DNA of 64,000 bases from Puffinus mauretanicus (taxonomy: Eukaryota > Chordata > Aves > Procellariiformes > Procellariidae). Made by a program: the position numbers and the translations under genes. This document shows positions 38,907 through 52,899 of this stretch, one piece after another (position 1 is the first letter of the stretch; every line of letters starts with the position of its first letter). The notes under the pieces were generated by a model. It searched no databases. It was not told where the DNA came from and was given only the letters and a program-made list of their open reading frames with translations. The stretch lies in NCBI GenBank assembly GCA_023333565.1, contig JAJKFH010002862.1, positions 62,001 through 126,000 of the forward strand. The letters run 5' to 3'.

Positions 38907-39916
38907 AAATGGCTAAAAGTGTGTGTTGGGAGCAACTACTGCTGCCTGTTACTCTAACGAGAGCCCACAGTTGGGAAGATTTTTTCCATTGGTTTGTAAT
39001 TCCCATGAGAGGACTACATTAAAAGAGCTCACAGACCTTCATGCCTTCAGTTGTACTTAACCCTGTTTGTGACTGGTACATGCACATTCCTCTCCTTTTT
39101 CTGGAAAATTGTCCAAATTATCTGCAGCCATTGGGGAAAATGAACACTGAATCTGCATAACATGAATAAGAGTCACACTGATGAAGTTCCACCACAACTA
39201 CTTGGGGATAGGTAGGATTTCTCATGTGTGGACAGCAAAGTCAGATTGTCAGTCTGAGTGAGCAATGTCACACTAAGGCAAACAGCAAGCCAGAAAGCCT
39301 TGGCACTGCAGAACACAGAGACAAAATGTCCTCTAACACAGTTTAAGCAATGCACTTTTGAAGGCCAGATCTACACCACCCAAGGGATGTCCCAATCAGA
39401 GCCTAAATCATTCATGTCCACGCACACAGTTTGCAAACCAGCCAGCAAACCTAGTGGCAGGTTTGGGCTAATCTTTGGGCCAAAAGGTAGTTGGTTGTGT
39501 GAATATCTCAGAAATATACCGTATCTCGTACAAAACAGCCACCATTAGTGCAGCAAGATAGCGATAATTCATAAGTATGCATAAACATTCAATATAACTT
39601 TTCTCCCTCAGTATTTCTGTGTTAAAAGAAAAGCATTAAGGCTGAATAAGGTCAAAATATGGCGAAAAGAGCCATAAGCAGGAAATGTCCAGCAGCAATT
39701 TTACTCATGCAGGAAAGACACTACAGGATTCTGTTGCTCTGAAAAATTAAGATTTTGAACTAAGCCACAAGTGAGCAGGGGAAGGGAAAATCGCAAGATG
39801 ATAATTTTCAGTAGTATCAGCTGCCTGCTGGAGGCTCTGGGAAGGTGCCTGCTCCTGTGGCTGTGGGTTGGGAGGACATCACACTAGCGAGAGCCTAAAT
39901 CCCCGGCAGGTCAGAG

Positions 39917-40475
39917 TCATAGAATCATAGAATCATTAAGGTTGGAAAAGACCTCTAAGATCATCGAGTCCAACCGTCAACACAACACCACCATGCCCAC
40001 TACACCATGTCCCTAAGCGCCTCATCTACACGTCTTTTAAATACTTCCAGGCATGGTGACTCCACCACTTCCCTGGGCAGCCTGTTCCAAGGCCTGACCA
40101 CTCTTTCAGTAAAGAAATTTCTCCTAATGTTCCAGCCTAAACCTCCCTTGGTGCAACTTGAGGCCGTTTCCTCTCGTCCTATCGCTGGTTACTTGGGAGA
40201 AGAGACCAACCCCCACCTCGCTACAACCTCCTTTCAGGTAGTTGTAGAGCGCGATGAGGTCTCCCCTCAGCCTCCTCTTCTCAGACTAAACAGTCCCAGT
40301 TCCCTCAGCCGCTCCTCATAAGACTTGTGCTCCAGGCCCTTCACCAGCTTCGTTGCCCTCCTCTGGACACGCTCCAGCACCTCCATGTCCTTCTTGTAGC
40401 GAGGGGCCCAAAACTGAACACAGGATTCGAGGTGCGGCCTCACCAGTGCCGAGTACAGGGGCACGATCACCTCCC
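39917..40475 (-). mobile_element. CR1 LINE 3' fragment, antisense to the window
   Basis: The plus strand starts with TCATAGAATCATAGAATCAT, the reverse complement of the CR1 octamer tail, followed by GGTTGGAAAAGACCTCTAAG. Read on the minus strand it contains the reverse-transcriptase C-terminus: [40 protein letters not shown] and ELGLFSL. Homology to the other copies stops after the complement of GGGAGGTGATCGTGCCCCTG at 40475, the 5' truncation point. It is about 560 bases long and close in sequence to the fragments at 16531 and 46635. Confidence 0.95.
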
Positions 40476-41046
40476 AGCCCAAGAAGGCTGAAAGGAGAGG
40501 TAAGACAAAAAGGAAGAACTGGCTGCTCCAAAGCAGTTGCTTGTGGCTGGGAAGCAGAGATGGGAATGGCCTCCTTGCCCCCACAACTCAGCCCAAACCA
40601 GTGGACCAGCTTTCCACCCAAGCCCCTTTTCACACCCATCACCATAAATGATTGCAATCCTCAAGCTGCAGTGGTGGGAAGGAGAGCTCTGCTTTCAGCA
40701 GCATCCACAGCCCCTCAGCTTCAGACAAAGACCAAAACTGAACCAAAAGCTCTGCCAATTTTCTGACCCAGCTTGCTTTCTGGCTGTGAGATGTGGCTGA
40801 CTCTGCTTCAGAAAGGCTCCGATGACAAAAATTGCAAGGTCTTTCCCACAGTGCCTCTCTTACACCCAGAAGCATCCCCGGTTTTGCAGAAGTTCTCCTC
40901 ATCTTTTCCTTGCACTTCCATACATTTTTATTGACCTGCCCCATTAGTGCACTGCTGCGAAGGACTGGCAGGCAGAAACAAACAGCTGAGAAAAAGCCAA
41001 CAACTTAATTTCATCACATGTGGATTTGCACAGCACTCTCCAACTC

Positions 41047-41114
41047 TTGACGATTGGACTTGATGATCTTAGAGGTCTTTTCCAACCTTAATGATTCTAT
41101 GATTCTATGATTCT
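41047..41114 (+). mobile_element. CR1 LINE 3' terminal fragment (68 bp)
   Basis: Only the last 68 bases of CR1 are present: TTGACGATTGGACTTGATGA, then the CTTTTCCAACCTTAATG stretch and three copies of the ATTCTATG octamer. It is an extremely 5'-truncated insertion, about 570 bases right of the fragment at 39917-40475 and in the opposite orientation. Confidence 0.93.
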
Positions 41115-44100
41115 AACAGCATTCCCATATCTAAATGCAATGGAAAGGGAGGGGATAGGAAGGAGAGATGAAGATCCTGTTACAGGGACTCCAGGCAAAA
41201 ACCACAGAGCACAGGTAGCTCAGGTAATGTGAAGAACATGGTCAAGATAAGGTGAGGAACCAGGTGGGCTGGATGAACAAATTTCTTTCTAAAAGGAACA
41301 CAGATTAAACTGATGTGAGCTTAGCTTTAGCCCAGCTGCCTGAGAAAAGGCACTTTCCATGCCAAGAACTGCTGAGGTCTATGCTTGGAACACCAACCTA
41401 GTGAAGAAGTCACTTATAATTAATTTATCAGCTCAGAACATGAGTACTGTAAGATTTAGCAAGTGCCCATACTGCTGCTGACATTTCTGCATGGGTGTGG
41501 GTGAGAAGCAAGCACACAGGAGACAGTAAGAGCCAACAGCTGTGTATCGATCCAGGAGAGGCTGTTGCATTTTAGGTTGTAAGCAGAAGTTTTGATGACT
41601 TTTGCTGAATGGAGATTTCCCTCTGCCTTTTTAATGTTCCCCTTCTTCAAAAAGGGCTGCTGTCTGCACTGACTGTCATATGTGGTCTGTTGAGTGAGAA
41701 AGTGGCTTTAAGTGAATGGGAGCACTAATCCTGACTGCAGAAGAGGTTTTTCCATTGCCCCAGGGAAGACACAGTTGGGTAGGAAGAGCAAGGCAAAATA
41801 CACCAAGGGAGAGACAGCATTCCCAGGTAGGAAAACTTAGAGTTGCTAACTCTATTGTATTAAATTAGGATTGGGTCCAAATCAATCAATGCTAAAGCTA
41901 CCTACAAATGAGCTGCTAAGTTGTGATAAAGGGCAGGTTTTAGTAGCTGACATCACATTTTTTTATTTGAGATTAAGACTTCCAAAATCATTCCTGCTGC
42001 CTTATCTCTGCAATAGAAACAGAAAAGCCATTTCTCCCACCTTTCCCTGTCTCTTCCATACTGGAAAAATCCCCTGGCACAAAACATTGCTCTTCCTCCT
42101 GAATTAGCTTACCATCTCACTAACTGCTGTTATGCTGTACAAGCCTTTTTGGGTAGACTTTAAAAAACTAATTACTAAAACAGTTACTAAATTTGAACAG
42201 CAGCACTGTGCTTGCTGGAGTCAGCTCAGAGGAAGACCAACCTAAAAGCGATTTAACATCCTGTTTTAAAGTTCAGCTTGGGCCAAACGCATTAAACCCT
42301 AACTGATAGCTTCCTTTACAAACAATCAGTTTAAATGACTTCCTTTGACCTCCTGTTGGCAACTGACATTTCATTCAAAATTATCAAAGTTACATGAGAT
42401 TTAACGGACTTCGTCCCTCGTGGAATTTTGGCATCTGAGTGAAAAATTGAATTTCCCAGTTGTGCGCGCACCATCTGATGCTGGCATAGAGAGCTCATTT
42501 GGGTGTAAGAGGATAAATCACTCTTAGAACAACACTGTGACCATTGGGTATGCATGGCCTAAGCCAAAGTGACCTTGGGTGCAAATCAATTAGAACCACA
42601 GGAGATCCTAGGCCAGAATTACTCAACTGCAAGCTTGAAGAAGCTGGGAAGAAAAATTTATGTGCAATGTGCCATAAGACTCTTGTCCTAGGGTTCAGGC
42701 AAGCAGGCTGGTAGGGAGAGGTTATGCCTGAACAGCCTCAGCTCACTCTTTACTGGAAACTTTGCACACATTGACAAACTCCAGTCTGCATTTCTTGTTT
42801 ACTCGTCCTCTTACTGCAGAGAAGAAAAACTTCCCTTTTGAAGCATAACCCTTTTGTAGGCACATTCCCTACACGCAGGGCAGAGAATAGTTTTCTTTAC
42901 TATATATAACTTCCTTGTGCATATTTCCAGAGTGACTTTTCTACTGCCAGCAGTTACTTCTTTGAAGGCTGTGCGGGATTTCATTTCCCCAGAGGAACAA
43001 GTCCATAGCCCTGATCGATCAGGGGGCTATAGCTTTGGCTAGGGAAACACTCTATTGGACACCAACAGAATGACCTTCACATGCTTATGAGCATTTAGTC
43101 ATTTAATTTGATTCATTTGCACTCACAGAGGCCATAGGTAACTTAAGCACAATGTTGTGTTTTTTAAAAGAAAAGGATTTGAATAAGTGTATTAACTATT
43201 TATGTCAGAGAATTTGAATGCGAATTTAACTCTTCAAATCTTAAGGGAATTAAGCCATTTAATCTCATAGCTAGAACTTTTACCCAGTTGGGCCACTTCA
43301 AACATGGCTATTTCTGTAACTATTGCTTTTTTGTGCAGTCATACCATTCCCACCCTCACCCCTCTTCAGTTAAGCTTGAGATGTGAACCACAATAAATGA
43401 GGTACACACTGTTTTTTAAGAGCATCTTCAATTTATGCATTCTGGGTATCAGACATGCACGTAAGACTGCCACTAACAACATGCAGCAGGAAGGAGAAGT
43501 TAACATTCCCCACTCCTCCTGGGGTCATCGAGGGGAACACAGCGGGATTAAGAAACTGCTTGGAGAGTTGCACTGTGCCATGCACTTAGTACTACCCAGG
43601 GCTGTTGAGTGGTGCTCCAAGGGGAGGTTTAACAAATGATAATCGGTTTAAATTGATCAAGGAAAAATTCTAAAAGTGGGGCCATTCCCTGGGTGGTGCA
43701 GAGTTGGAGAAAAGATGCTCTGGAGCACCACTTCAGCTGCAGGGCTGCTTCTACCCCAAGATCTCCCTTTGTGTACAGCCACGAGGGGCCCTGTGTCCCT
43801 TGGATGCTCCTGGGATGGTGCAGCACCAGCAAAGCAGCATCCAGAGCATGGCTGGGGTCAGGCACACAGAGACAGGCACTGAGCAGAGGGAGGTTGGGGG
43901 GAGCCAAATACAGGTCCAGTGAGAGAAACAGGGCGTACATGTGTGTTCAGGGGAGTGCCACAGAGCGGTGGACAGTGCAGGAACAGAGTCAGAGCTGAGG
44001 CTGCAGAGGCAAGGGAAGACACTTTCACAGTGTTAATCATTCACCATTTTTTCCTGTTCGACTACAGGAACAGCAATCCTGCTGTTGTACAAAGCGCAGG

Positions 44101-46634
44101 CAGAAGCGCTGTGCCCCCTCTGCGGGACTTCCCATGCATGGTCCCAGTGGCCTCCCCCGTGCACCAGCTGTTTTGTTGACTCTGGCCAGCAGCTTGTGGC
44201 TGTCGAGGCTCAGGCTCCAACATGGCTAAATCGTCATCAGCAAGAAGAAATGTGTTTGCCCAGCAGAAGTATTCAAAGCCTTGCTGGGAGTGGGTATTGT
44301 TTCCGCGCTTAGAAGAAATCATGGCAAAATGCATCAGGACGGCTGTTTTTGAGAGGGTTCTCAGCAGAGGATGTGACAGATGATCCTGACAAACTCCTCT
44401 TTTTCAGAGTGCCACAGGCTGCATTCATTTCCTCTCTTTTACTGCTAAAAGAGGTCAAGCCACAGCCAGAGGAAGACCTCTCTAAAACTGGAATTCAAAA
44501 ATGTTGTTGAACTTCTGTTTTAAGACGCACCATTAAGTTTAATGACACACGCTAAAGAATTTTTCAAATTCAATGTGTCCTCATAAAATACAGTGTGTAA
44601 AATACAAATACAAATGTGTCCTCATACTTACTTATAGATTCCTACAGCAGACCACAGCAGGGATGCAAAAAACTGCAGCACCCCAAACAGCCAAAAAGGA
44701 GCCAAGTCTGCACATGTTCTCTTCAGCAATGTACTTTAAATACACTTTTCCATACTGTAAGTGAAAACCTTTTTATTTTTCTTTCTGAATCGTAATATAA
44801 GCCAAGCTTACTCTTATGTTTCCTCTATTGTTAGCAAAGCCATTAGATGGCAGTACATCCTAAATTATTCTTAGCAATGCCGAAGTATTTTGTTGGTGCT
44901 ACAAATAAATATATTTCATCATGTGTTGACAGTGTAATTATGAACATCACAAACGTTTATCATGAAACATAGTTTCCATTTATGTAGATAACTGGAAATA
45001 GAATGTGAATGAAGAAATTAAATATAAAACGCACAAAGAAGGGAAAGAGACGAAATTAAATATTTCAGAGCAGCAGGTTTACTCTGCTATGATAGGAACG
45101 GTGTGTCCTTCACTCTCCAACTGGAATGTACAAAAGATCCAAGCTAAAAAAGAAAAAAAAAATAACAGTCAAGCCAAGCAAATCTAAAATAGCCCAGTTG
45201 TCAGAGATATTTATTAGTATTGCCACAGATTCTCTGAGCACCAGTTACAGACTAGGATACCTATTGCAGGAAGGGTTTGACAAGCACAGGACGAGGCGAC
45301 AAGCAAGCAGGAGCAGATCCAGCCCCGCAGCCGGAGCCAGGCTCCGTGCAGACGGCAGCACTGCACCGCTCCCATGAGAACTGACGGGATCACCGCATCG
45401 TACACATCTGTGTTTCGGGCACATTTCATCACCAGCTACTTTAATGTAAATTACACTGATGTTTATTGTGTTGCAGAGAGGAAACATAGCACAGCCCTCT
45501 GTGGTATAAATCTGCTGGTCAATCATAATTCTGTGGGAGGTCACCACAAGTTAAGCAGTCTGCCTTCTTAACCCATCCTTGCAAAATGTACAGTGGCTTT
45601 AATGATATTTTATATCCATAAAAATACTATGACGAGTTACTAATCATAGTAGAAATGTTCTCATCCTGCCAGGCTATGAAAAGTCACTGCTAGATGTAGA
45701 TTTGGGATGGTTTAGGATGCCCAGCATCTAGAAGAAAGAGACCCTTGGTCTGTTCCTGGTGCCACTGACATAAGGTTGATTGCAAAACTAGTAAGTGCCA
45801 GAGAGGGAAAGGACAAGGGAGAGAGGACAGGGTCTTTCGGAGGACAGAGGTCTTTCTGCTACTTTCCAACAGGACACACACGAGTATTTCCTTGATGAGT
45901 TGTTTGGTCACTGAAAACTGTAGTTTTAATTAGTCTGAAACGATTCCTAAGTTTAAGCTGAATTTTCCAAACACTTGATATGTACAGATACAAAAAAGAA
46001 AAAAAATATTTGAAATATCAATATTGAAAACAAAAGCTACTGAAATTCACTGAGCCAGAGAAAGAAAACTTGTCAGTGGGAGACTTGAGTCTTAGGTCCT
46101 TGCTTTTATTAAAAATGCCTTCTTTGTCCCATATCCCTGCGTCAAACTTAGCAGTTAGTCACTTCTAAAACCTACTTATAGAGTACCTGTTGTTTATCAT
46201 CTCTCTACTTACATTAATCTGAAGGCAGACTGCAAAACCTCCTTATGCAAACTGACACACTGGTGTCTTATCCACACAACCACCAGTAACAGGACTTGAC
46301 CCAAGGTCTTGACTGTCACCGTATGATGGCAAAATTTCCAGTACAAGCTGTTCCCTTCATTTCTTTCCCACATGCACAGGTGATAGGCCTTGCTCTCTCA
46401 CATATTAAAAAAAAAACCAAACCTCAGTGTGAACATTGCATAGATATGCTAAGTCACAAGGTTTGTACAGTTTATTTATTATTGCTTTAATTACTGTAAC
46501 TATAAGAATGTAGGGAGTCTTTGAGACTACAGCAATGGAACAGCTAACAAAGCATTAGCAGACAATGGGTCATATATTAGATTCTGTATTATTATGAGGG
46601 TATCTATTGTATATCATACAGGAAGCATTTATAA

Positions 46635-47038
46635 AATCATAGAATCATTAAGGTTGGAAAAGACCTCTAAGATCATCGAGTCCAACGGTCAACCCAACAC
46701 CACCATGCCCACTAAACCATGTCCCTAAGTGCCTCATCTACACATCTTTTAAATACTTCCAGGGATGATGACTCCACCACTTCCCTGGGCAGCCTGTTCC
46801 AAGGCCTGACCACTCTTTCAGTAAAGAAATTTCTCCTAATGTCCAATCTAAACCTCCCTTGGCGCAACTTGAGGCCATTTCCTCTCGTCCTATCGCTGGT
46901 TACTTGGGAGAAGAGACCAACACCCACCTCGCTACAGCCTCCTTTCAGGTAGTTGTAGAGCGCGATGAGGTCTCCCCTCAGCCTCCTCTTCTCCAGCCTA
47001 AACAACCCCAGTTCCCTCAGCCGCTCCTCATAAGACTT
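46635..47038 (-). mobile_element. CR1 LINE 3' fragment, antisense to the window
   Basis: The plus strand starts AATCATAGAATCATTAAGG, the complement of the CR1 tail, and ends at TCCTCATAAGACTT, where homology to other copies is lost. Minus-strand translation gives [19 protein letters not shown], then [20 protein letters not shown] and [20 protein letters not shown], the C-terminal CR1 open frame. It is 404 bases long. This frame stays open almost to the end, so the copy looks less decayed than the one at 36 kb. Confidence 0.95.
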
Positions 47039-48913
47039 ACTAATTGGAGAACAACGTTCTCCCTTGCTGTTACATTAGTAAGACTTTGGAAAGCCCATCC
47101 ACTCAGCATCATGCCATAACCCTTACGTACAGCACTACGTTCATGCATGTCAGTTGGGACTTTAGTGCCTTCTCCTTTTATTCAACATTTCTTTGCTGCT
47201 TTTGAATAACAAATCTGTTTACAGGATCTCTGAGCAAAAGCTACAGGACAAGCAGCTTGAGATGCCATGTAAAGGCCAGGAAAGTCTCTGTCTTGAGCTG
47301 GCTTCTAGGGGCAGATGCACAGAAAGCCAGATTTGAGAGACAAACCAAAGGGACTGCTTACACTTTGATCCTTTTATACTTTGAACTCGGCTCTGTTTTA
47401 AACTTAACCTCATCAATTAACCTTGGAAGGGGTGAAAACTCCCAGGGGCTAAGAGGGAAGGTAGGGACTCGAGCAGAGACTGCGGCAGAGACCCAGGACA
47501 AGGTCTAGAAATGAAACAGAATTAAAAAAAAAAAAAGTTGAAAAAAAAGGGTGATGATTGGGAGGAACAGCTGATGAGAAATGGTTTCCGAATCCTGTGA
47601 AGCCTTTGAGATTTAGTGCAGTTTTGTGACATTGTTCTGGGCTGTAGAGAGCAGAGAGCCCTCCTTTAAGCTCCTGCACGCAGGCTGCGGTGGCTAATGC
47701 CATGCAGGAGGAGAACAGATCTGACTGCAAGAGGTCCCACGAGAGATGCTCGTAGCATCCCACCCGGCAGCTCCAGACTGAGAACCATCCTGCAGGAGGA
47801 TTAACACCAAAGCACAAACAGCAACAGCAGGAAGCTGGAGGGATTTGCATTTCCCATGATAGGGCACTGGTTCCCTCCTCTCCTTCCAGCACTGCGTTTT
47901 ACCTGTGGGGCTAGCAGACCTTAACCCCTGTACCAGCCCTGGGTGGCACAGCAACAAGAGCATGCATTTCCCCAACAGCCTCCTGAAACATCCGATTCAG
48001 CTGAAATGTTACTGTCCAGAAAGCTGGGAGCCCAGTGCATAGAAACAGAAAACCACCTTTTCTTTTTCACCCAAACAGGAAAACATTTCATTTTGAGACT
48101 GAAGCATAACCTGGCTGGGCAGTTTGTCACTCCTCTGCCTGCAGACCATATAACGTTAAGCCATTACCGTATACACGTACTGATGGTGAACTCACCCTGC
48201 CAACACGGTCTCCTTCTAAGGCCACCACCAGAGCTGCATTTGGGCTTGTGACAACAGTTGCTCGAACAAGCCAAATGGCAAAACCGCTTGTGGGAGAAGT
48301 GATCGGTTTTCCTTTGCTAGGCACCACAGCAGACAGACCTTGCCTGCCCCAAACGCCCTCCTCCTCTCTCCTCCAGGACTTGCACGTGTCCAACACAGTC
48401 CTGGGATGACATTCTCACTTCCCGACCCCGCGCCCGAGACGCAGCCAGTTGGCTCATTTTCTGAGCTGCTGACTGCAATCTCGGACCAGGAGGGAAGTCA
48501 GAGCCTATGCTGCCAACGCAGGGACATGTTTCATACCCTGCCCAGCCGCAGCTTTGCCCCACAGCTGCTCTCTGGTCACTCAATGAGGTCCAGCTCTCTT
48601 TCAGAAAAAAGGCAGTGCTGAGACCTGCCTCAGAGCCTTGACATCTTGAAAATGTTGGGACTTGGGTAGGAAAGCCAAGGGATGCTTGAATTTGGCACCT
48701 CCGCTGGTCAAGTACTGCCAAGAATGTTTCTAAGGACTTTCTGCTGGAAATTAAAGCTGTTAATTCACACTCAGAAACTACCTGTGGACATATGGCATAC
48801 ACCCTGCTTTTTCCTGAAAGTAAATCCCCCATCTAGCAAGGGTCTCTTTGGCAAAAGCAGATAATATTGACATAGAGGGAATGAAGCCAGGCTCAGATTT
48901 AAGCTCTAACTTT

Positions 48914-48933
48914 AAAAAAAAAAAAAAAAAAAA
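48914..48933. repeat. A20 homopolymer
   Basis: An uninterrupted run of 20 A residues in otherwise ordinary sequence, with no neighbouring retroposon recognised. Confidence 0.9.
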
Positions 48934-49429
48934 TCATTCAAATATATGCACTTATTCTGAATGTTTCAGGTTTAACACACACAGCTCAGGTTTCTGAGGT
49001 ATCTATGTCTGGGCACCCAGGACAGAGTCACACCTTATGAATAGTGTTGAAATAGAGCCTTTTAATATAACGTACCAGGTGACTGCTTATGGCACTAACA
49101 AGACAAAGGCAATGTGTTGTTTTAGTTGCTAGCAAGCTTATTTTTAAGCTTACCTAATGCTTTCGAAACAAGATGAATCTCCCAGACCCCCTTGCATTGA
49201 AGGCAACAGTGATTATGTGTTCCCCTATTTATTGCCAGGAAGTAGCTGAATAACAAACACATAGAAACTATGTGTGAAAAAGCAAATACAGCATTAATAG
49301 CTATCACCTTATTACTCGAGAATGGACAATAGGATATCCAGTCGCAATACCTTCCAATAATAACATAAAGCTGAGGTCAAGCTTTTTGGATCTCAGCTAT
49401 ATTGGCATTTGTTCCTACAAGGAAGAAGG

Positions 49430-49449
49430 AAAAAAAAAAAAAAAAAAAA
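49430..49449. repeat. A20 homopolymer
   Basis: A second uninterrupted run of 20 A residues, about 500 bases right of the one at 48914. No poly-A signal precedes it. Confidence 0.9.
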
Positions 49450-52284
49450 GAGTTAAGTGAGGTTCCCACAGACCTTAAAAAGCAGAAACATCTGTTGCTG
49501 CTATGAACAGCTCAGATGCTGAGTTCAGCAGGAGAAAGTCCAGCAGCTAGGCCAGGTCTCTGCTTACCACCACATGCCTCTGTGCTCAATGGGAAATGAT
49601 CAGAGACAGTTTCAAGGGACATATCAATAATTCAAAATAGCCAAAACTAGTATAAACAAAAAAGAATTAATGCTCTCTTCCTTCTCCTGCCAGCAAGACT
49701 GGAAGATGTTACTGATGCCTTAATGTGCAGTCTCGAGCATCGTTGTCAGAACTGTCCCCAGCTGATGAGTTGCTCCACATTGTGCATTTGTTTCATTCTT
49801 TAACAAACAGTTTTGAACTGAAACACTGAGCAGAAATTCCAAAGAAGTGAGTCGTGTTCTCAGCAATACAATCTTCTGTGGGGCTGGGGGAAACGGCAAG
49901 TTCTCATGGGCTCGATTTTTCTGTTTGAGAAATTAATATCCCTTTCAGTGATCCGCTATTCACTCATTTCCCAACAATTCTTTATGCTTTGGGTTTGTGA
50001 TTTTTAGCATACACAAAAACCGACATCTTCTAACATAAGGTGACATTCAAATATCAGAGATGCTGTTTTGCTAGTGTACTGATGCAAACTATGCTCAATG
50101 AAACTCCTTCTATCAGAACCTCTTTTCTAAGCAAAACCTTTTGGCAAAGCAGAGATCATTCACAGGGACTAAGCTGCACAGCTCTAAGCAATTGCTCTGC
50201 GAGTAGCATGGGTAAATATCCACAAAGAAACTCCTGCTCCTACTTGGAAAGCATCAAACTGCACCAAGGCTGTAGCAACCATGGGTCCAGAAAGAAAATG
50301 CTGATGACTTGGCATGTTGTACTGCCTAATCTCTTAAATATTGTACGTGGGAAGCCTCACAAATAGAGTCCTGTTGAAGGAAAGAACCTCCGTACGCCAG
50401 ATTTCCGTGTAAAAACAGATTCCCAGATACAGAGCTTTATTTTGCTTCACATTCTTACACAAAAAACCCTTCCAATGCTGCGCAGAGCTAAAAAGCAAAG
50501 GAAATGAAGTCAAGACCTCTGGACTCGAAGGAGTGAATGCTGGCCCTGCTTTCTCCTCACTCATGTGCTGGCATCAATCGGGAGCCGCTCTTCTGCCTCC
50601 TTGCATACAGCAGTGCAAGGAGACCCTAGCCCAGTTTCCAGGCAGAACTCACTGAGGAGACTGCAACAGAGGGGTTTAGAGGAGCACAGTCTTTGGAGCT
50701 CGGATTTATTGCTTAATTTAGTTATTGCTGTTACAAAAATACACTGGTCTGTAAACAGACAGATATTTTCTTTTATTAAAACATTGAAGGAATGGACTTA
50801 AAGATAAGAATACAATGATCTGCAGCTTAGATCCATACCATAGTATTTATGAAGACATAGGGTTAAACACAAATATGCCAAGAAATAGCGCTACCGGATT
50901 ATGCATAGACTGTTTGACACATATTTCTTTTGGCAGCAATGCCATTGTAAGAAACACCCCCTTTTTCCTCCCCTTTTTTTTTTTTGCTAGTTTAAGAGTT
51001 CCTTGCACAAACACCAGCTTACACATAGCACAACATGCAGCACTTGCGTGGTACAACACAGTACCTGTATAACTAAGGATGGCAGAGGTCAGAACTGAGC
51101 AGGCAGCAGTAGGCAAGGGCAGCTCAGGCACAGCTGCTGAAAAGCAAAGTTCATCAAAACTGGTTGGGGCTTCACTTTTAGGTGTTTTCCAGAAAGAAAC
51201 TTTCATGCTATACTGACTCAAAGATAATTCAAAGCAAATGTGTCCTATGCCTGCCTGCAGACCTGCCCTCCTGACAGCATCATCTGTTGCAGGACCCTCC
51301 ATCTCCACCTGATCCAAACTTAGAGAACAGAAAGTAGGTTCAGTTCTGCAGAACAGCTGCAAGGAACACCCCAAGAGAGCAACCCACCTATGCTCCCATG
51401 CTCTGCACTGTTGGACAACTCTGCCTATGCACTGCCTAGAAAGGGACACTGCCAAGGGGTCCAGAGCCACTTACATTCACGCTGCTTGGGGCTAGCCCTC
51501 TCTAAAGTAGATTGACGTGTTGACTTTCATAGCAGTTGCTCTCCTTTAGGAAACATGCTATGCTCTCCATGGGCATTCCGTTGCCCTAAAACAACTGGTT
51601 GCGGTAGTTTGGTATGGGAAAGGAAAGAGGGGTAGAAAAGAGGGTCACTTAAGCATCTGAAATGATGTAAGGGCTGTGTTGTAGCTCACCAGAGTTCTGT
51701 TTTTATTGTATGAAGTTAGGATTATATGTTGCATGCCTTCAGGTATGGCATGCAAGGCCTTTTTCAAGATGCTGGCAGAGCACTGGAGAGCTACCTAGGA
51801 TAGGGAGGAGAGCTAAGTGTGGCCTGGCTTGCCTTGCCCATACCACCTCTCAGAAACGGATGCTCAGAGGAGTTAGCCTCACCAGGGAGGAAAACAGGCA
51901 GTCTCTGTCTGCGTCCACATTACCACAAAGGCCAGCATGGGCTGGGAAGCAGTTTTCTGACAGCATAGACACAAGCTATGGCTTTACAAAAGACTTTTGG
52001 TAGTATCACTCACCAAAGACTCTATAGAAACTAAAGAGCCCTGGGACAAAAGGGAAAGATCTCACATTCATACATTTGGGAAAAAAGTATACAAATAAAC
52101 AGGTTTTCTCAGTGGAAGAAGGTACCCAGGTGGGTGTCTCCAAGATTTGTGAAGCCCTACCTACATATGACCTGGAAAGGTGGCAGGCACGGCTAGCAGT
52201 ACTGTGCAGGGCAGCAGAAGGCCCCCACAGCCCTGAGCAGGTGGGTGTCAAAAGGGTAGAAGAAATTAACAGTAGAGAAAAAGG

Positions 52285-52628
52285 CAGCTTCAAAGTGAAC
52301 AAAAGGAGATATATCTTCACATAAAGCCTATTTAAACTGAAAATTCACTGCCATGGGAACGGTGAATGTTTTGCACGGATTCAAAACCCAGCTTGATGGA
52401 TCTTTGGAATAAAAACCCATCAGGAGTTTTTCAAGACAACAATACCATCTCTGGCTCTGGAAGTCACCACGTACCAAATTACTGGAGCCAGAAAAGTATT
52501 GCAGAGGAGGTTTCACTCTAGGCTTGCCTTGCTAAATTCTTCGTAAAGCATCTTATTGGTTATTGTTAAAGAGAGAGTACGTGGCTGGATAGACCTTTAT
52601 CCTGACCCATTATAGCTGCTCTTCTTGG
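52285..52628 (+). mobile_element. Old CR1-group LINE 3' end (highly diverged)
   Basis: Several stretches follow the order of the 3' end of old amniote CR1-group LINEs as I recall it: AAAAGGAGATATATCTTCAC (52300), AAAATTCACTGCCATGGGAA (52338), GATTCAAAACCCAGCTTGAT (52378), ATACCATCTCTGGCTC (52442), ATTGGTTATTGTTAAAGAGA (52554) and GGCTGGATAGACCTTTATCC (52582), followed by TGACCCATTATAGC. The last corresponds to the 'gctagatggacc...ctgacccagtatggc' ending common in reptile CR1 copies. It is far more diverged than the other CR1 copies here. Edges are approximate. Confidence 0.72.
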
Positions 52629-52899
52629 TGCACATATGTTGTAAACGTAACATTTTCTTCACACATATGTGCCAATCCTGGAACAGAATTGCAGAAGAAA
52701 TGAGAAGCCACCACCTAAGATCTCAGCCCCATATCAAGGCAAGGTTCCCAGGAAACAACTCTATTCTAGGAAACAACTTCAACTGGAGACCAAAGTGGAA
52801 AGCAAAACTCTCCCGCCCTTTCCCATCGCACCAAGCAGCCATGCCTAGTCCAAAATTAGCAACACGTAGAGTCAGAAGTCCTGGGTAAGTTAAGACACT

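Larger units (their letters stand above)
38907..46634. other. Intergenic stretch between CR1 copies, no gene recognised
   Basis: Apart from the CR1 pieces at 39917-40475 and 41047-41114, I see no supported feature. Open frames are short, overlap on both strands and have no family resemblance. GC content is slightly raised near 43.5-44.3 kb. Confidence 0.55.
47039..52284. other. Intergenic stretch, no gene recognised
   Basis: It holds two A20 runs and, on the minus strand at 50847-51470, an open frame of 207 codons with no recognised family (see findings). Nothing else is supported. Confidence 0.5.

Noticed and set aside
40353..40766. 137-codon plus-strand open frame
   Set aside because: Its first part is antisense CR1 sequence (39917-40475) and the rest has no coding character.
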